From assembly GCF_022751215.1 (NCBI RefSeq), contig NZ_JAICDG010000002.1:2098431-2162430 (forward strand): DNA of 64,000 nt, in the 5' to 3' direction. Positions 44,694-53,311 of this stretch are shown piece after piece. The stretch comes from Actinomadura terrae. Lineage in GTDB: Bacteria > Actinomycetota > Actinomycetes > Streptosporangiales > Streptosporangiaceae. The position numbers were made by a program, and so were the translations under genes. Positions within the stretch are counted from its first letter, which is position 1; the number at the start of each line of letters is the position of its first letter. Below the pieces are notes generated by a model, which did no database searches, was not told where the DNA came from, and saw nothing but the letters and a program-made list of their open reading frames with translations.

Positions 44694-46091
44694 GTGGCCG
44701 CTGGAGCGGGATCGGGCGCGCAGTTCGTCGACCGGGTGGTGCTGCACGCCGCCGCCGGTAACGGCGGCAACGGCTGCGCGTCGGTCCACCGGGAGAAGTT
44801 CAAGCCGCTCGGCGGGCCGGACGGCGCGAACGGCGGGCGCGGCGGCGACGTGGTGCTGGTGGTCGACAAGAACGCGGCGAGCCTGCTGGAGTACCACCGG
44901 CGGCCGCACCGCAAGGCCGGCAACGGCAGGCCGGGGCAGGGCAGCCTGCGCACCGGCGCGGACGGCGCGGACGTGATCCTGCCCGTCCCCGACGGCACGG
45001 TCGTGAAGGCGGGCGACGAGGTCCTCGCCGACCTGGTCGGCGAGGGCACCCGGTACGTGGTGGCGCAGGGCGGGCGCGGCGGGCTCGGGAACGCGGCGCT
45101 CGCGACCGCCAAGCGCAAGGCGCCCGGGTTCGCGCTGCTCGGCGAGCCCGGCGACGAGCGCGACGTGGTGCTGGAGCTGAAGAGCGTCGCGGACGTGGCG
45201 CTCGTCGGCTTCCCGAGCGCGGGCAAGTCCTCGCTGATCGCGGCGCTGTCGGCGGCCAAGCCGAAGATCGCCGACTATCCGTTCACGACGCTGGTGCCGA
45301 ACCTCGGCGTGGTGGGCGCGGGCGACACGACGTTCACGGTCGCCGACGTCCCGGGGCTGATCGAGGGCGCGAGCGAGGGCCGGGGCCTCGGCCTTGAGTT
45401 CCTGCGGCACATCGAGCGGTCCTCGACGCTCGCGCACGTCCTGGACTGCGCCACGATGGAGCCGGGCCGCGACCCCGTCAGCGACTTCGAGGTGATCGAG
45501 CGGGAGCTGCGGGCCTACGACCGGGTGCTCGGCGACCGCCCGCTGTCGGACCGGCCGCGTATCGTCGTGCTCAACAAGGTGGACGTGCCCGACGCCCGCG
45601 ACCTCGCCGAGATGGTCCGCCCCGAGTTCGAGGCGCGCGGCCTCGCGGTGTTCGAGGTGTCGGCGGCCTCGCACGAGGGGCTGCGGGAGCTGTCGTTCGC
45701 GATGGCGGCGATGGTCGGCGAGTACCGCGCGTCGCTGCCCGCCGTCGAGCCCACCCGTACCGTGATCCGGCCCGAGCCGGTCGGCGGCGACGCCGGCTTC
45801 GAGGTCAGACCGATGGGCGAGAACACGTTCCTGATCACCGGGTCGAAGCCCGTCCGGTGGCTGCGGCAGACCGACTTCGCCAACGAGGAGGCCGTCGGCT
45901 ACCTCGCCGACCGCCTCGCGCGGCTCGGCGTGGAGCAGGCGCTCGCCGAGGCGGGCGCCGCCCGGGGCGCCACGGTGATGATCGGCACGGCCGACGACTC
46001 GGTCGTCTTCGACTGGGAGCCCGAGATCGTCGCGGGCCAGGCCGCGCCGGCCCCCCGCGGCACCGACCGCCGCCTCGACGGATACCGCTAG
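44694..46091 (+). CDS. obgE: GTPase ObgE/CgtA
   Basis: 465 residues. The glycine-rich Obg fold (about 5-162), the GTPase domain with G1 GFPSAGKSS, G3 DVPGLIEGAS and G4 NKVDVPD, then the OCT domain (about 365-430) found in Gram-positive Obg proteins. It acts in 50S subunit assembly and growth control, and in Streptomyces in aerial development. GAGGAG precedes the GTG. It is followed after 20 bases by proB. Confidence 0.97.
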   Translation: MAAGAGSGAQFVDRVVLHAAAGNGGNGCASVHREKFKPLGGPDGANGGRGGDVVLVVDKNAASLLEYHRRPHRKAGNGRPGQGSLRTGADGADVILPVPDGTVVKAGDEVLADLVGEGTRYVVAQGGRGGLGNAALATAKRKAPGFALLGEPGDERDVVLELKSVADVALVGFPSAGKSSLIAALSAAKPKIADYPFTTLVPNLGVVGAGDTTFTVADVPGLIEGASEGRGLGLEFLRHIERSSTLAHVLDCATMEPGRDPVSDFEVIERELRAYDRVLGDRPLSDRPRIVVLNKVDVPDARDLAEMVRPEFEARGLAVFEVSAASHEGLRELSFAMAAMVGEYRASLPAVEPTRTVIRPEPVGGDAGFEVRPMGENTFLITGSKPVRWLRQTDFANEEAVGYLADRLARLGVEQALAEAGAARGATVMIGTADDSVVFDWEPEIVAGQAAPAPRGTDRRLDGYR

Positions 46092-46111
46092 CCCCCGGAG
46101 GAGATGGCTCG

Positions 46112-47239
46112 ATGAGCGAGCGCGAGGCGATCGCGAAGGCCCGGCGGATCGTGGTGAAGGCGGGGTCCTCCTCGCTCACCACTCCGGAGGGGACGATCGA
46201 CGCCGCGCGCATCGACGCGCTCGTCGACGTCCTCGCGGCGCGGCGCGGCGCGGGCACCGAGATCGTGTTCGTGTCGTCGGGGGCGATCGCGGCGGGGCTC
46301 GGGCCGCTCGGGCTCGTCCGCCGCCCGCCCGACCTCGCGACGCAGCAGGCGGCGGCGAGCGTCGGGCAGGGCCTGCTGTTCGCGCGCTACACCTCGGCGT
46401 TCACCCGGCACGGCGTGACGGTCGGGCAGGTGCTGCTGACCGCCGACGACATGATGCGCCGCTCCCACCACCGCAACGCGCAGCGGACGCTCGCGCAGCT
46501 GCTCGCGCTCGGCGTGCTGCCGATCGTGAACGAGAACGACACCGTCGCCACCGACGAGATCCGGTTCGGCGACAACGACCGGCTCGCCGCGCTCGTCGCG
46601 CACCTGACCCGCGCGGACGCGCTGATCCTGCTCTCCGACGTCGACGCCCTCTACACCGGCGACCCGCGCCGGCCGGGCGCGCGCCGCATCGCGGACGTGC
46701 GCGGCCCGGCCGACCTCGCGGGGGTCGAGCTGGGCGGCTCCGGGCGGGTCGGCACCGGCGGCATGGTCACGAAGGTGGAGGCGGCGCGGATCGCGGGCGT
46801 CCCGGTCGTGCTGACCAACGCCGCGTCCGCCGCGCAGGCCCTCGCGGGCGACCCCGCCGGCACCCTCTTCCACCCGGCGGACGGGCGGCGCCGCTCCACC
46901 CGGCACCTCTGGCTCGCCCACGCCACCACCGGCGCCGGTCGCGTCATGCTGGACGCGGGCGCCGTCGACGCCGTCGTACGGCGCCGCAAGTCGCTGCTGC
47001 CCGCGGGCGTCACCGGCGTCGAGGGCGACTTCGCGGCCGGCGACCCGGTCGACCTGTGCGACCCGGCGGGCCGCGTCGTCGCGCGCGGGCTCGTGAACTA
47101 CGACGCGGCCGAGGTCCCGGAGCTGATGGGCCGCTCCACCCGCTGGCTGGCCCGCGAGCTCGGGCCCGAGTACGAGCGCGAGATAATCCACCGCGACGAC
47201 CTGGTCGTGCTGGCCGACGAAGGAGGACGTGATGAGTGA
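46112..47239 (+). CDS. proB: Glutamate 5-kinase
   Basis: 375 residues; first step of proline synthesis. The amino-acid kinase domain (1-260) shows VVKAGSSSLT, VSSGAIAAG, NENDTVATDEIRFGDNDRLAA and GTGGMVTKVEAARIA; a C-terminal PUA domain (about 280-370) follows. Two start regions of proB and proA both read MSEREE/EA, a coincidence of neighbours. GGAGGAGATGG precedes the ATG. The stop overlaps the start of proA. Confidence 0.97.
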   Translation: MSEREAIAKARRIVVKAGSSSLTTPEGTIDAARIDALVDVLAARRGAGTEIVFVSSGAIAAGLGPLGLVRRPPDLATQQAAASVGQGLLFARYTSAFTRHGVTVGQVLLTADDMMRRSHHRNAQRTLAQLLALGVLPIVNENDTVATDEIRFGDNDRLAALVAHLTRADALILLSDVDALYTGDPRRPGARRIADVRGPADLAGVELGGSGRVGTGGMVTKVEAARIAGVPVVLTNAASAAQALAGDPAGTLFHPADGRRRSTRHLWLAHATTGAGRVMLDAGAVDAVVRRRKSLLPAGVTGVEGDFAAGDPVDLCDPAGRVVARGLVNYDAAEVPELMGRSTRWLARELGPEYEREIIHRDDLVVLADEGGRDE

Positions 47240-48488
47240 GCGCGAGGAGTTCCTGCGGGTGGCCCGGCGCGCCGGGGACGCCGCGTCCGAGCTGGCCCCG
47301 CTGCCGCGCGCGGCCAAGGACGCGGCGCTGCACGCGATCGCCGACGCGCTGGTCGAGGCCGCACCGGAGATCGTCAAGGCGAACGGGGCCGATGTCGCGC
47401 GGGCGCGCGAGGCCGGCACGTCCGAGTACATGATCGACCGGCTGAGCCTGACCGTCGAGCGGATCGCGGCGATCGCCGCGGCCGCCCGCAAGGTCGCGGC
47501 GCTGCCCGACCCGGTGGGGGAGTCGGTGCGCGGCGGCGTGCTGCCGAACGGGCTGGAGCTGCGGCAGGTGCGGGTGCCGCTCGGCGTGGTCGGGATCATC
47601 TACGAGGGCCGCCCGAACGTGACCGTGGACGCGGCGGCGTTGTGCCTGAAGAGCGGCAACGCGGCGCTGCTGCGCGGCTCGTCCTCGGCCTACGACTCCA
47701 ACACGGCGCTGGTCGGCGTCATGCAGGCCGCGCTGGAGGGCACCGACGTCCCGGCGGACGCGGTGCAGCTCGTCCCGGGCACCTCCCGCGAGTCGGTGAA
47801 GCACCTGATGCGGGCGCGCGGCCTCGTGGACGTGCTGATCCCACGCGGCGGCGCCTCGCTGATCAACTCGGTGGTCGAGGAGTCCACGGTCCCGGTGATC
47901 GAGACCGGCGTCGGGAACTGCGCGGTGTACGTGGACGCGTCCGCCGACATCGCCATGGCAGTGGACATCCTGTTGAACGCCAAGACGCAGCGCCCGTCGG
48001 TGTGCAACGCGGCCGAGACGTTCCTGGTGCACGCCGACATCGCGGACGCGTTCGTCCCGCGCGCGCTTGAGGCGCTCCGGAAGGCCGGCGTCACCGTCCA
48101 CGGCGACGAGCGCGTCCGCTCCTACGGCGACGACGTCGTGCCCGCCACCGAGGACGACTGGTACGCCGAGTACCTCTCGCTGGACATCGCCGCACGCGTC
48201 GTCGACTCCCTCGACGACGCCGTCGCCCACATCCGCGCCTACGGTTCGGGCCACACCGAGGCGATCGTCACGACGTCCCAGCCCGCCGCGAAGCGGTTCG
48301 TCGCCCGGGTGGACTCGGCGGCCGTGATCGTGAACGCCTCGACCCGCTTCACCGACGGCGAGGAGTTCGGCTTCGGCGCCGAGATCGGCATCTCGACGCA
48401 GAAGCTCCACGCGCGCGGCCCGATGGGCCTGCCGGAGCTGACCTCGACCAAGTACGTGGTCACCGGCGAGGGCCACCTACGAGGCTGA
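47232..48488 (+). CDS. proA: Glutamate-5-semialdehyde dehydrogenase (gamma-glutamyl phosphate reductase)
   Basis: 418 residues; second step of proline synthesis. NADPH-binding and catalytic regions are intact: GIIYEGRPNVTVDAAALCLKSGNAALLRG, LIPRGGASLI, and the catalytic Cys in KTQRPSVCNAAETFLVH. The ATG at 47232 follows GGAGG and overlaps the end of proB by 8 bases. It ends the obgE-proB-proA operon, beyond which a dispersed repeat and a terminator lie. Confidence 0.97.
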   Translation: MSEREEFLRVARRAGDAASELAPLPRAAKDAALHAIADALVEAAPEIVKANGADVARAREAGTSEYMIDRLSLTVERIAAIAAAARKVAALPDPVGESVRGGVLPNGLELRQVRVPLGVVGIIYEGRPNVTVDAAALCLKSGNAALLRGSSSAYDSNTALVGVMQAALEGTDVPADAVQLVPGTSRESVKHLMRARGLVDVLIPRGGASLINSVVEESTVPVIETGVGNCAVYVDASADIAMAVDILLNAKTQRPSVCNAAETFLVHADIADAFVPRALEALRKAGVTVHGDERVRSYGDDVVPATEDDWYAEYLSLDIAARVVDSLDDAVAHIRAYGSGHTEAIVTTSQPAAKRFVARVDSAAVIVNASTRFTDGEEFGFGAEIGISTQKLHARGPMGLPELTSTKYVVTGEGHLRG

Positions 48489-48518
48489 GTTCATGAAGTC
48501 CCGGCCCACGTCCCTTGG

Positions 48519-48614
48519 CGGGCGCGGAATCGCTTCGCGATCTTCCCGGTGAGGCCTCGCCTCCGGCGTCGCCCCACCGCTCAGCTACGTGCCCGCGTGA
48601 GCGCTGAGGCCGCT
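48519..48614. repeat. Dispersed intergenic repeat, copy 1
   Basis: About 96 bases just behind proA match 61124-61219 at roughly nine of ten positions by eye, in the same orientation. Shared blocks include ATCGCTTCGCGATCTTC, GGCCTCGCCTCCGGC and CCCCACCGCTCAGCTACG. Internal dyads (ATCGCTTCGCGAT and a GGCC...GGCC hairpin) suggest a folded REP-like element. Confidence 0.8.
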
Positions 48615-48637
48615 CTGAGGGCTCGGGGCACGGAAAA

Positions 48638-48666
48638 GGGCCGCCGCGTCCGTGTCGCGGCGGCCC
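48638..48666 (-). terminator. Intrinsic terminator of the M48 peptidase gene
   Basis: Perfect 11-bp arms (48638-48648 and 48656-48666) with a 7-base loop. Read on the minus strand it is followed by TTTT, so it best serves the M48 gene, whose stop is 19 bases upstream, though it may also stop read-through from proA. Confidence 0.85.
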
Positions 48667-48684
48667 CGCTGTGGGGTTCCGGGC

Positions 48685-49722
48685 TCAGTTGGAGCTGTCG
48701 GTCGGCCCGGGGTCGCGGCGGGTGAAGCGGTCGAACAGGCCGCCCGCGGCGCCCGCCGCCGCGTCCGCCATGTCGCGGACCTTGCCGACGAACGGGTCGG
48801 CGGTGCGCTCCCACGACTCGCGGTAGGACTTGGCGGCGTTGCGGACCTCCTCGGAGACCGAGGCGCCGTCGTCGTCCTCGCGGCGCGGGTAGTCGCCCGC
48901 CATGATCCGCTCGTACTCGCCCTCGCGCGCCCACCGGTCGATCTCGGCGAACCGGATCACCGCGTAGGGGTGCGACTGCGGCAGCAGGTTCAGGAACTTC
49001 AGCAGCCCGTCCCGGACGTCGCCGGCCGCGTCGTACTCGCGGGCCTGCTCCAGGAACGCCTCGCTGCTCATCTCCGTCAGCCGGGTACCGCCGGCGAGCT
49101 TCATCATCGTGCGCTTGGCGGCGTCGAGGTCCTGCCCGGCCAGCAGCCCCGCCCGGTCGGAGGACAGCTCGGCCTTGCGGAACCACTCCCGCAGTCCGAT
49201 GATGATCGCCGCGATGCCGATGTTCCCGAGCGGCAGCCAGGCCAGCCGGGAGCCGAGTTGCAGCAGGATCTGCATCATCGTCTGGTACACCGCGTGCCCG
49301 GACAGGATGTGCCCGACCTCGTGGCCGATGACGAAGCGCAGCTCCTCGTCGTCCAGCAGGTCGATCAGGCCGGTGTTGAGCACGATGAACGGGTGGTCGG
49401 AGCCGATCGCCATCGCGTTCGGCGTCGGGTCCTGCCGGACGTACAGGTCGGGAATCTCCTGGAGATCCAGGATGTAGGCGGCGTCGCGCACCATGTCGTG
49501 GATGTTGCGGAACTGGTCCTCGCCCACCCGGACCGTTCCGCCGAGGAACATCAGGCGCAGCGCCCGCTCGTTCACCAGCCCGGACAGCTTGCGCAGGACG
49601 ACGTCGAACCCCGACAGGGAGCGCAGCGCGACCAGCGCCGACCGGTCCGCCGGGTGTTCGTAGGCCCGGGAGCTGATCCCGGGGAATCGGGTCCGGGCCC
49701 GGTCTGGCGCGTTCTCCGTCAT
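48685..49722 (-). CDS. M48 family metallopeptidase
   Basis: 345 residues. Zinc ligands are in H134EVGH138 (FVIGHEVGHILSGH) and the Glu of AELSSDRAGLL. One or two hydrophobic segments (MMQILLQLGSRLAWLPLGNIGIAAIIIGL) follow the active site. Unlike classic HtpX, there are no N-terminal membrane helices. The last 60 residues are helical and acidic. The ATG at 49722 has AGGAGA upstream. Members cleave membrane or envelope proteins; substrates here are unknown. It is divergent from the PaaK-like ligase gene. Confidence 0.9.
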   Translation of the reverse strand: MTENAPDRARTRFPGISSRAYEHPADRSALVALRSLSGFDVVLRKLSGLVNERALRLMFLGGTVRVGEDQFRNIHDMVRDAAYILDLQEIPDLYVRQDPTPNAMAIGSDHPFIVLNTGLIDLLDDEELRFVIGHEVGHILSGHAVYQTMMQILLQLGSRLAWLPLGNIGIAAIIIGLREWFRKAELSSDRAGLLAGQDLDAAKRTMMKLAGGTRLTEMSSEAFLEQAREYDAAGDVRDGLLKFLNLLPQSHPYAVIRFAEIDRWAREGEYERIMAGDYPRREDDDGASVSEEVRNAAKSYRESWERTADPFVGKVRDMADAAAGAAGGLFDRFTRRDPGPTDSSN

Positions 49723-49905
49723 GCGTGGTCTCCTGAGGCGTGTAGTGCCCCGCCTTCTGGCGGGCGGAAGGCGGCGTCGAGCCGTCGCGGGCTGGGACGA
49801 ACGGACGTGGACGACGCCAGGTCTGGCATGGTAGTTCCGACGAACCACCATGCCGCAGGGTTCCCCGGCGCGGCATGACGTCCGGCTCCGGCCCCGGGAG
49901 GCCCG

Positions 49906-51195
49906 ATGTTCGATCCGCAGGCCGAGACGATGTCCGTCGACGAGCGTGCTGCGCTCCAGCGCGACCGGCTGCGGGGGCTGGTCGACCGGCTGCTCGCGGC
50001 CGATGGGGTGCAGGGGCGGCGGCTACGGGACGCGGGCGTCACCGGCGGCTCCGACGTCGCCCTCGCCGACCTGGCAGAACTCCCGTTCACCACCAAGCAG
50101 GATCTCTGGGACCACTACCCGTTCGGGATGCTCGCGGTCCCGCGCGAGCGGGTCGCCGCCGTGCACGGGTCCAGCGGGACGCGCGGCCGCCCCACCCTCG
50201 TCGCCTACACCAAGGCCGACCTCGACCTGTGGGCCGCGATGTGCGCGCGCTCGCTCGCGTGCGCGGGCGCCGCGCCGGGCAGCATCGTCCACAACGCCTA
50301 CGGCTACGGGCTGTTCACCGGCGGCATCGGCGTCCACCAGGGCGCGGTGGCGCTCGGCGCGACCGTGGTGCCGATGTCGGGCGGGATGACCGCCCGGCAG
50401 GTGCGGATGCTCGCCGACCTGCGTCCCGACATCCTGACCTGCACGCCCGCGTACGCGCTGCGGCTCGGCGAGGCCGCCGCCGAGGCCGGGGTGGAGCCGG
50501 CCTCGCTGCGGGCGGGCCTGTTCGGCGCCGAGCCGTGGTCGGAGGGGATGCGCGGCGCCATCGAACGCGTCCTGCCGATCAAGGCCCTGGACATCTACGG
50601 CCTCTCGGAGGTCATCGGCCCCGGCGTCGCCACCGAGTGCCTCGAACAGGACGGCCTGCACGTCAACGAGGACCACTTCATCGTCGAGGCCGTCGACCCC
50701 TCCTCCGGCGACCCCGTCGCCGACGGCACGCCCGGCGAGCTGGTGTTCACCACCCCGACCAAGCAGGCGTTCCCCCTCGTGCGCTACCGGACCGGCGACA
50801 TCGCCTCCCTCGACCGCCGCCCCTGCCCCTGCGGCCGCACGCTCGTCCGAATGAGCAAGGTCGTCGGGCGCGCCGACGACATGATCGTCGTCCGGGGCGT
50901 CAACGTGTACCCGAGCGAGGTCGAGCGCGCCCTGCTCGCGACCGGGCTCGTCACGCCGCACTACCAGCTCGTCGTGGACCGGCGCGGGCCCGCCGTCCGG
51001 CTCCTGGTCGCCTGCGAGGCGCTCGCGGACGACGACCCGCGCGAAGAGCTCGCCCGCGCCCTGCACGAGGCCCTCGGCTTCACCGCCGAGGTCTTCCCGC
51101 TCCCCGGCGGGACCGTTCCGAGGGTCGAGGTCGGCAAGGCCGTCCGCGTCGTGACCTGGGACGAGGGCGCCCCACCGCTCCCCGGTCTGAGCTGA
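49906..51195 (+). CDS. Phenylacetate-CoA ligase-like AMP-binding enzyme
   Basis: 429 residues of the PaaK branch of adenylate-forming enzymes, which activate aryl or acyl acids as AMP esters and pass them to CoA. SSGTRGRPT (89-97) is the P-loop-like core, YGLSEVIGPG the A5 motif, RYRTGD the A7 region and GRADDMIVVRGVNVYPSEVE the hinge; a Lys lies in the final EVGKAVRV. No other phenylacetate genes are nearby, so the substrate is open; it could serve secondary metabolism. GGGAGG precedes the ATG. It is inserted between proA and nadD, genes that are otherwise close neighbours in actinomycetes. Confidence 0.88.
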   Translation: MFDPQAETMSVDERAALQRDRLRGLVDRLLAADGVQGRRLRDAGVTGGSDVALADLAELPFTTKQDLWDHYPFGMLAVPRERVAAVHGSSGTRGRPTLVAYTKADLDLWAAMCARSLACAGAAPGSIVHNAYGYGLFTGGIGVHQGAVALGATVVPMSGGMTARQVRMLADLRPDILTCTPAYALRLGEAAAEAGVEPASLRAGLFGAEPWSEGMRGAIERVLPIKALDIYGLSEVIGPGVATECLEQDGLHVNEDHFIVEAVDPSSGDPVADGTPGELVFTTPTKQAFPLVRYRTGDIASLDRRPCPCGRTLVRMSKVVGRADDMIVVRGVNVYPSEVERALLATGLVTPHYQLVVDRRGPAVRLLVACEALADDDPREELARALHEALGFTAEVFPLPGGTVPRVEVGKAVRVVTWDEGAPPLPGLS

Positions 51196-51242
51196 GCCCG
51201 GGCCCCGAGGGGGCGGACGTTCCGGGCATCGCGCCCGCTGGC

Positions 51243-51248
51243 TATTCT
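51243..51248 (+). promoter_or_regulatory. -10 element placing nadD as a leaderless transcript
   Basis: TATTCT ends 7 bases before the nadD ATG; TTCCGG lies 17 bases upstream as a weak -35 (51220-51225). There is no Shine-Dalgarno sequence. This arrangement is the known signature of leaderless mRNAs in actinobacteria. Confidence 0.6.
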
Positions 51249-51255
51249 CGTCGGC

Positions 51256-51858
51256 ATGACGCAAAAGCGGCGGCTGGGGATCATGGGCGGCACCTTCGAC
51301 CCGATCCACCACGGCCACCTCGTGGCCGCGAGCGAGGTGGCCCACTACTACTCGCTCGACGAGGTCGTGTTCGTGCCCACCGGCCTGTCGTCCCACAAGC
51401 AGACGAGCAAGATCGCCGCCGCCGAGGACCGCTACCTCATGACCGTGATCGCCACCGCGTCCAACCCCCGCTTCTCCGTCAGCCGCATCGACATCGACCG
51501 GCCCGGCCCCACCTACACCGTCGACACCCTGCGCGACATGCGCGAACTCCAGGGCCCCGAGACCGAGCTGTTCTTCATCACCGGCGCGGACGCCCTGGAG
51601 AAGATGCTCACCTGGCACGACACGGCCGAACTGGTCGAACTCGCCCACTTCGTCGGCGTCACCCGCCCCGGCCACCGCCTCGCCGATCCCGGCCTGCCCA
51701 ACGGCCGCGTCTCGCTGATGGAGGTCCCGGCCCTGTCGATCTCCTCCACCGAGTGCCGCGACCGCGTCGGCTCCGGCGAACCGATCTGGTACCTCGTCCC
51801 GGACGGGATCGTCCAGTACATCAACAAACGCGGCCTCTACCGCGCCCCGGCCGCCTGA
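51256..51858 (+). CDS. nadD: Nicotinate-nucleotide adenylyltransferase
   Basis: 200 residues; it makes nicotinate adenine dinucleotide in NAD synthesis. The nucleotidyl-transferase motif GGTFDPIHHGHL is at the N terminus, with the HxGH pair, and ISSTECR near the C terminus binds ATP phosphates. It likely uses a leaderless start. It precedes rsfS as in most bacteria. Confidence 0.97.
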   Translation: MTQKRRLGIMGGTFDPIHHGHLVAASEVAHYYSLDEVVFVPTGLSSHKQTSKIAAAEDRYLMTVIATASNPRFSVSRIDIDRPGPTYTVDTLRDMRELQGPETELFFITGADALEKMLTWHDTAELVELAHFVGVTRPGHRLADPGLPNGRVSLMEVPALSISSTECRDRVGSGEPIWYLVPDGIVQYINKRGLYRAPAA

Positions 51859-51937
51859 GCGGGAACGATCTGGCCCTCCGGCCACATACCCTGGGGAGGG
51901 AAAGGGTCACCGGGCGACCCCGGCCGAAGGTAAAGGG

Positions 51938-52030
51938 ATGCCAATGGAAATGCACAGGCCGGTGGCGGTCTCCCATGAGAAGGTGGACCCGGAGATGACC
52001 CCTACAGGGAGGATCGCGAGCGCATCGTGA
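51938..52030 (+). CDS. Candidate 30-residue peptide gene coupled to rsfS
   Basis: A frame starting MPMEMHRPVAVSHEKVDPEM and ending RIASAS occupies much of the nadD-rsfS gap. Its TGA overlaps the rsfS GTG (GTGA), the same coupling seen in real operon pairs of this window. AAGG lies 9 bases upstream of the ATG. About 24 of 30 third positions are G or C, lower than neighbouring genes, so coding status is uncertain. It could be a leader peptide or a small protein; I know no family. Confidence 0.4.
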   Translation: MPMEMHRPVAVSHEKVDPEMTPTGRIASAS

Positions 52031-52440
52031 CCGCATCGGACAGGGCGGCGACGCTGGTCCGCATCGCCGCCGAGGCGGCGGGCGACAAGCTGGCCGACGA
52101 CATTCTTGCCTACGACGTGAGCGAGCAGCTCGTCATCACCGACGCGTTCCTGCTCTGCTCCGCGCCCAACGACCGCCAGGTTCGCGCCATCGTCGACGAG
52201 ATCGAGAAGCGGCTGCGCGAGGAGGCGGGCGCCAAACCCGTCCGCCGCGAGGGCGAGCGCGAGGGCCGCTGGGTGCTGCTGGACTACGCCGACATCATCG
52301 TCCACATCCAGCACGAGGAAGACCGCCTGTTCTACGCCCTCGAACGCCTCTGGAAGGACTGCCCGATCATCGGGCTCCCCGAGAGCGTCACGGCCCACCA
52401 GGCGCAGCGTGCCCGCACCGTCGGGAGCGCGAGTGAGTGA
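52027..52440 (+). CDS. rsfS: Ribosome silencing factor RsfS
   Basis: 137 residues. It binds L14 and blocks subunit joining in starvation. Family features: ADDILAYDVSEQLVITDAFLLCSAPNDRQVRAIVDEIE and GRWVLLDYADIIVHIQHEEDRLFYALERLW. GGGAGG lies about 13 bases before the GTG. Start and stop overlap an upstream small frame and the downstream phosphatase gene respectively. Confidence 0.96.
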   Translation: MTASDRAATLVRIAAEAAGDKLADDILAYDVSEQLVITDAFLLCSAPNDRQVRAIVDEIEKRLREEAGAKPVRREGEREGRWVLLDYADIIVHIQHEEDRLFYALERLWKDCPIIGLPESVTAHQAQRARTVGSASE

Positions 52441-53095
52441 CGCCCGCCCCGCCCGCGAACCGGGCGAGCGGCGGCTGGTGCTCTGGCGGCACGGCCGGAC
52501 GGCCTGGAACCTGGAGAACCGCTTCCAGGGCAAGACCGACATCCCGCTCGACGACACCGGCGTGCGGCAGGCCCACCGCGCCGCGCGGCTCCTCGCCGGC
52601 CTCCAGCCCACCCACCTGCTCGCCTCCCCCCTCCGCCGCGCCGCCGACACCGCCGAGGCGCTCGCCGCCGTCACCGGGCTCCCCGTCCGCACCGACGCCG
52701 ACCTCACCGAACGCGACGGCGGCGCCTGGGAAGGCCTCACCTCCCGGGAGATCCGCGAACGCTACCCCGAGGAGCACAAGGCCTGGCAGCCGCCCGGCGG
52801 CGAGACCAGCGCGCAGGTCGCCAAACGCGTCGCCGCCGCCCTGGAACGCGCCGCCGACGCACTGCCCCCCACCGGCCGGCTCGTCGTCGCCTCCCACGGC
52901 GCCGCGCTCCGGCTCGGCATGTCCGCGCTCCTCGGCCTCCCCGAGGACGTCTGGAAGCACATCGGCGGCCTGTCCAACTGCTGCTGGTCCGTCCTCACCG
53001 AACTCCGCGACGGGGGCTGGCGCCTCGCCGAGCACAACGCCGGAACCCTCCCCGAACCCGTCCTCGGCGACGACCGCACCGACAACGGCGCCTGA
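52433..53095 (+). CDS. Histidine phosphatase family protein (phosphoglycerate mutase-like)
   Basis: 220 residues. The phospho-His motif LWRHGRTAWN holds R19-H20-G21; the second catalytic His is in VVASHGAALR, and ERDGGAWEGLT contains the conserved Glu. Cofactor-independent true mutase activity is unlikely; in actinobacteria this gene follows rsfS and is often annotated as a phosphatase (glucosyl-3-phosphoglycerate phosphatase in mycobacteria). The GTG overlaps the rsfS stop by 8 bases. Confidence 0.9.
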   Translation: MSDARPAREPGERRLVLWRHGRTAWNLENRFQGKTDIPLDDTGVRQAHRAARLLAGLQPTHLLASPLRRAADTAEALAAVTGLPVRTDADLTERDGGAWEGLTSREIRERYPEEHKAWQPPGGETSAQVAKRVAAALERAADALPPTGRLVVASHGAALRLGMSALLGLPEDVWKHIGGLSNCCWSVLTELRDGGWRLAEHNAGTLPEPVLGDDRTDNGA

Positions 53096-53176
53096 CCCCC
53101 CAAACGATTCGAGACCAGCCCCCACCGTCCTATACACTGGCGACGCGCCACCGGATGAACGTCCACGTGGCCGCGC

Positions 53177-53249
53177 GGGGCTATGGCGCAGTTGGTAGCG
53201 CGCCTCCATGGCATGGAGGAGGTCTGGGGTTCGAATCCCCATAGCTCCA
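53177..53249 (+). tRNA. tRNA-Ala(GGC), copy 1
   Basis: A 73-base cloverleaf. Anticodon loop ATGGCAT carries GGC and decodes GCC, a frequent codon here. The acceptor stem GGGGCTA/TAGCTCC contains the G3-U70 pair that AlaRS recognises. The discriminator is A and CCA is not encoded. TACACT (53133-53138) is a plausible -10. Sequence is identical to the copy at 55034, with 78 bases shared including flanks. Confidence 0.97.
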
Positions 53250-53255
53250 CGAGTC

Positions 53256-53300
53256 GGGCCTTGGTGCTCGCCGAGCTTTGCTCGGCGAGCACCAAGGCCC
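53256..53300 (+). terminator. Long perfect hairpin after tRNA-Ala copy 1
   Basis: Perfect 21-bp arms (53256-53276 and 53280-53300) around TTT, 6 bases after the tRNA and followed by GCAGTGTTTT. It is far longer than a terminator requires. Confidence 0.85.
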
Positions 53301-53311
53301 GCAGTGTTTTC

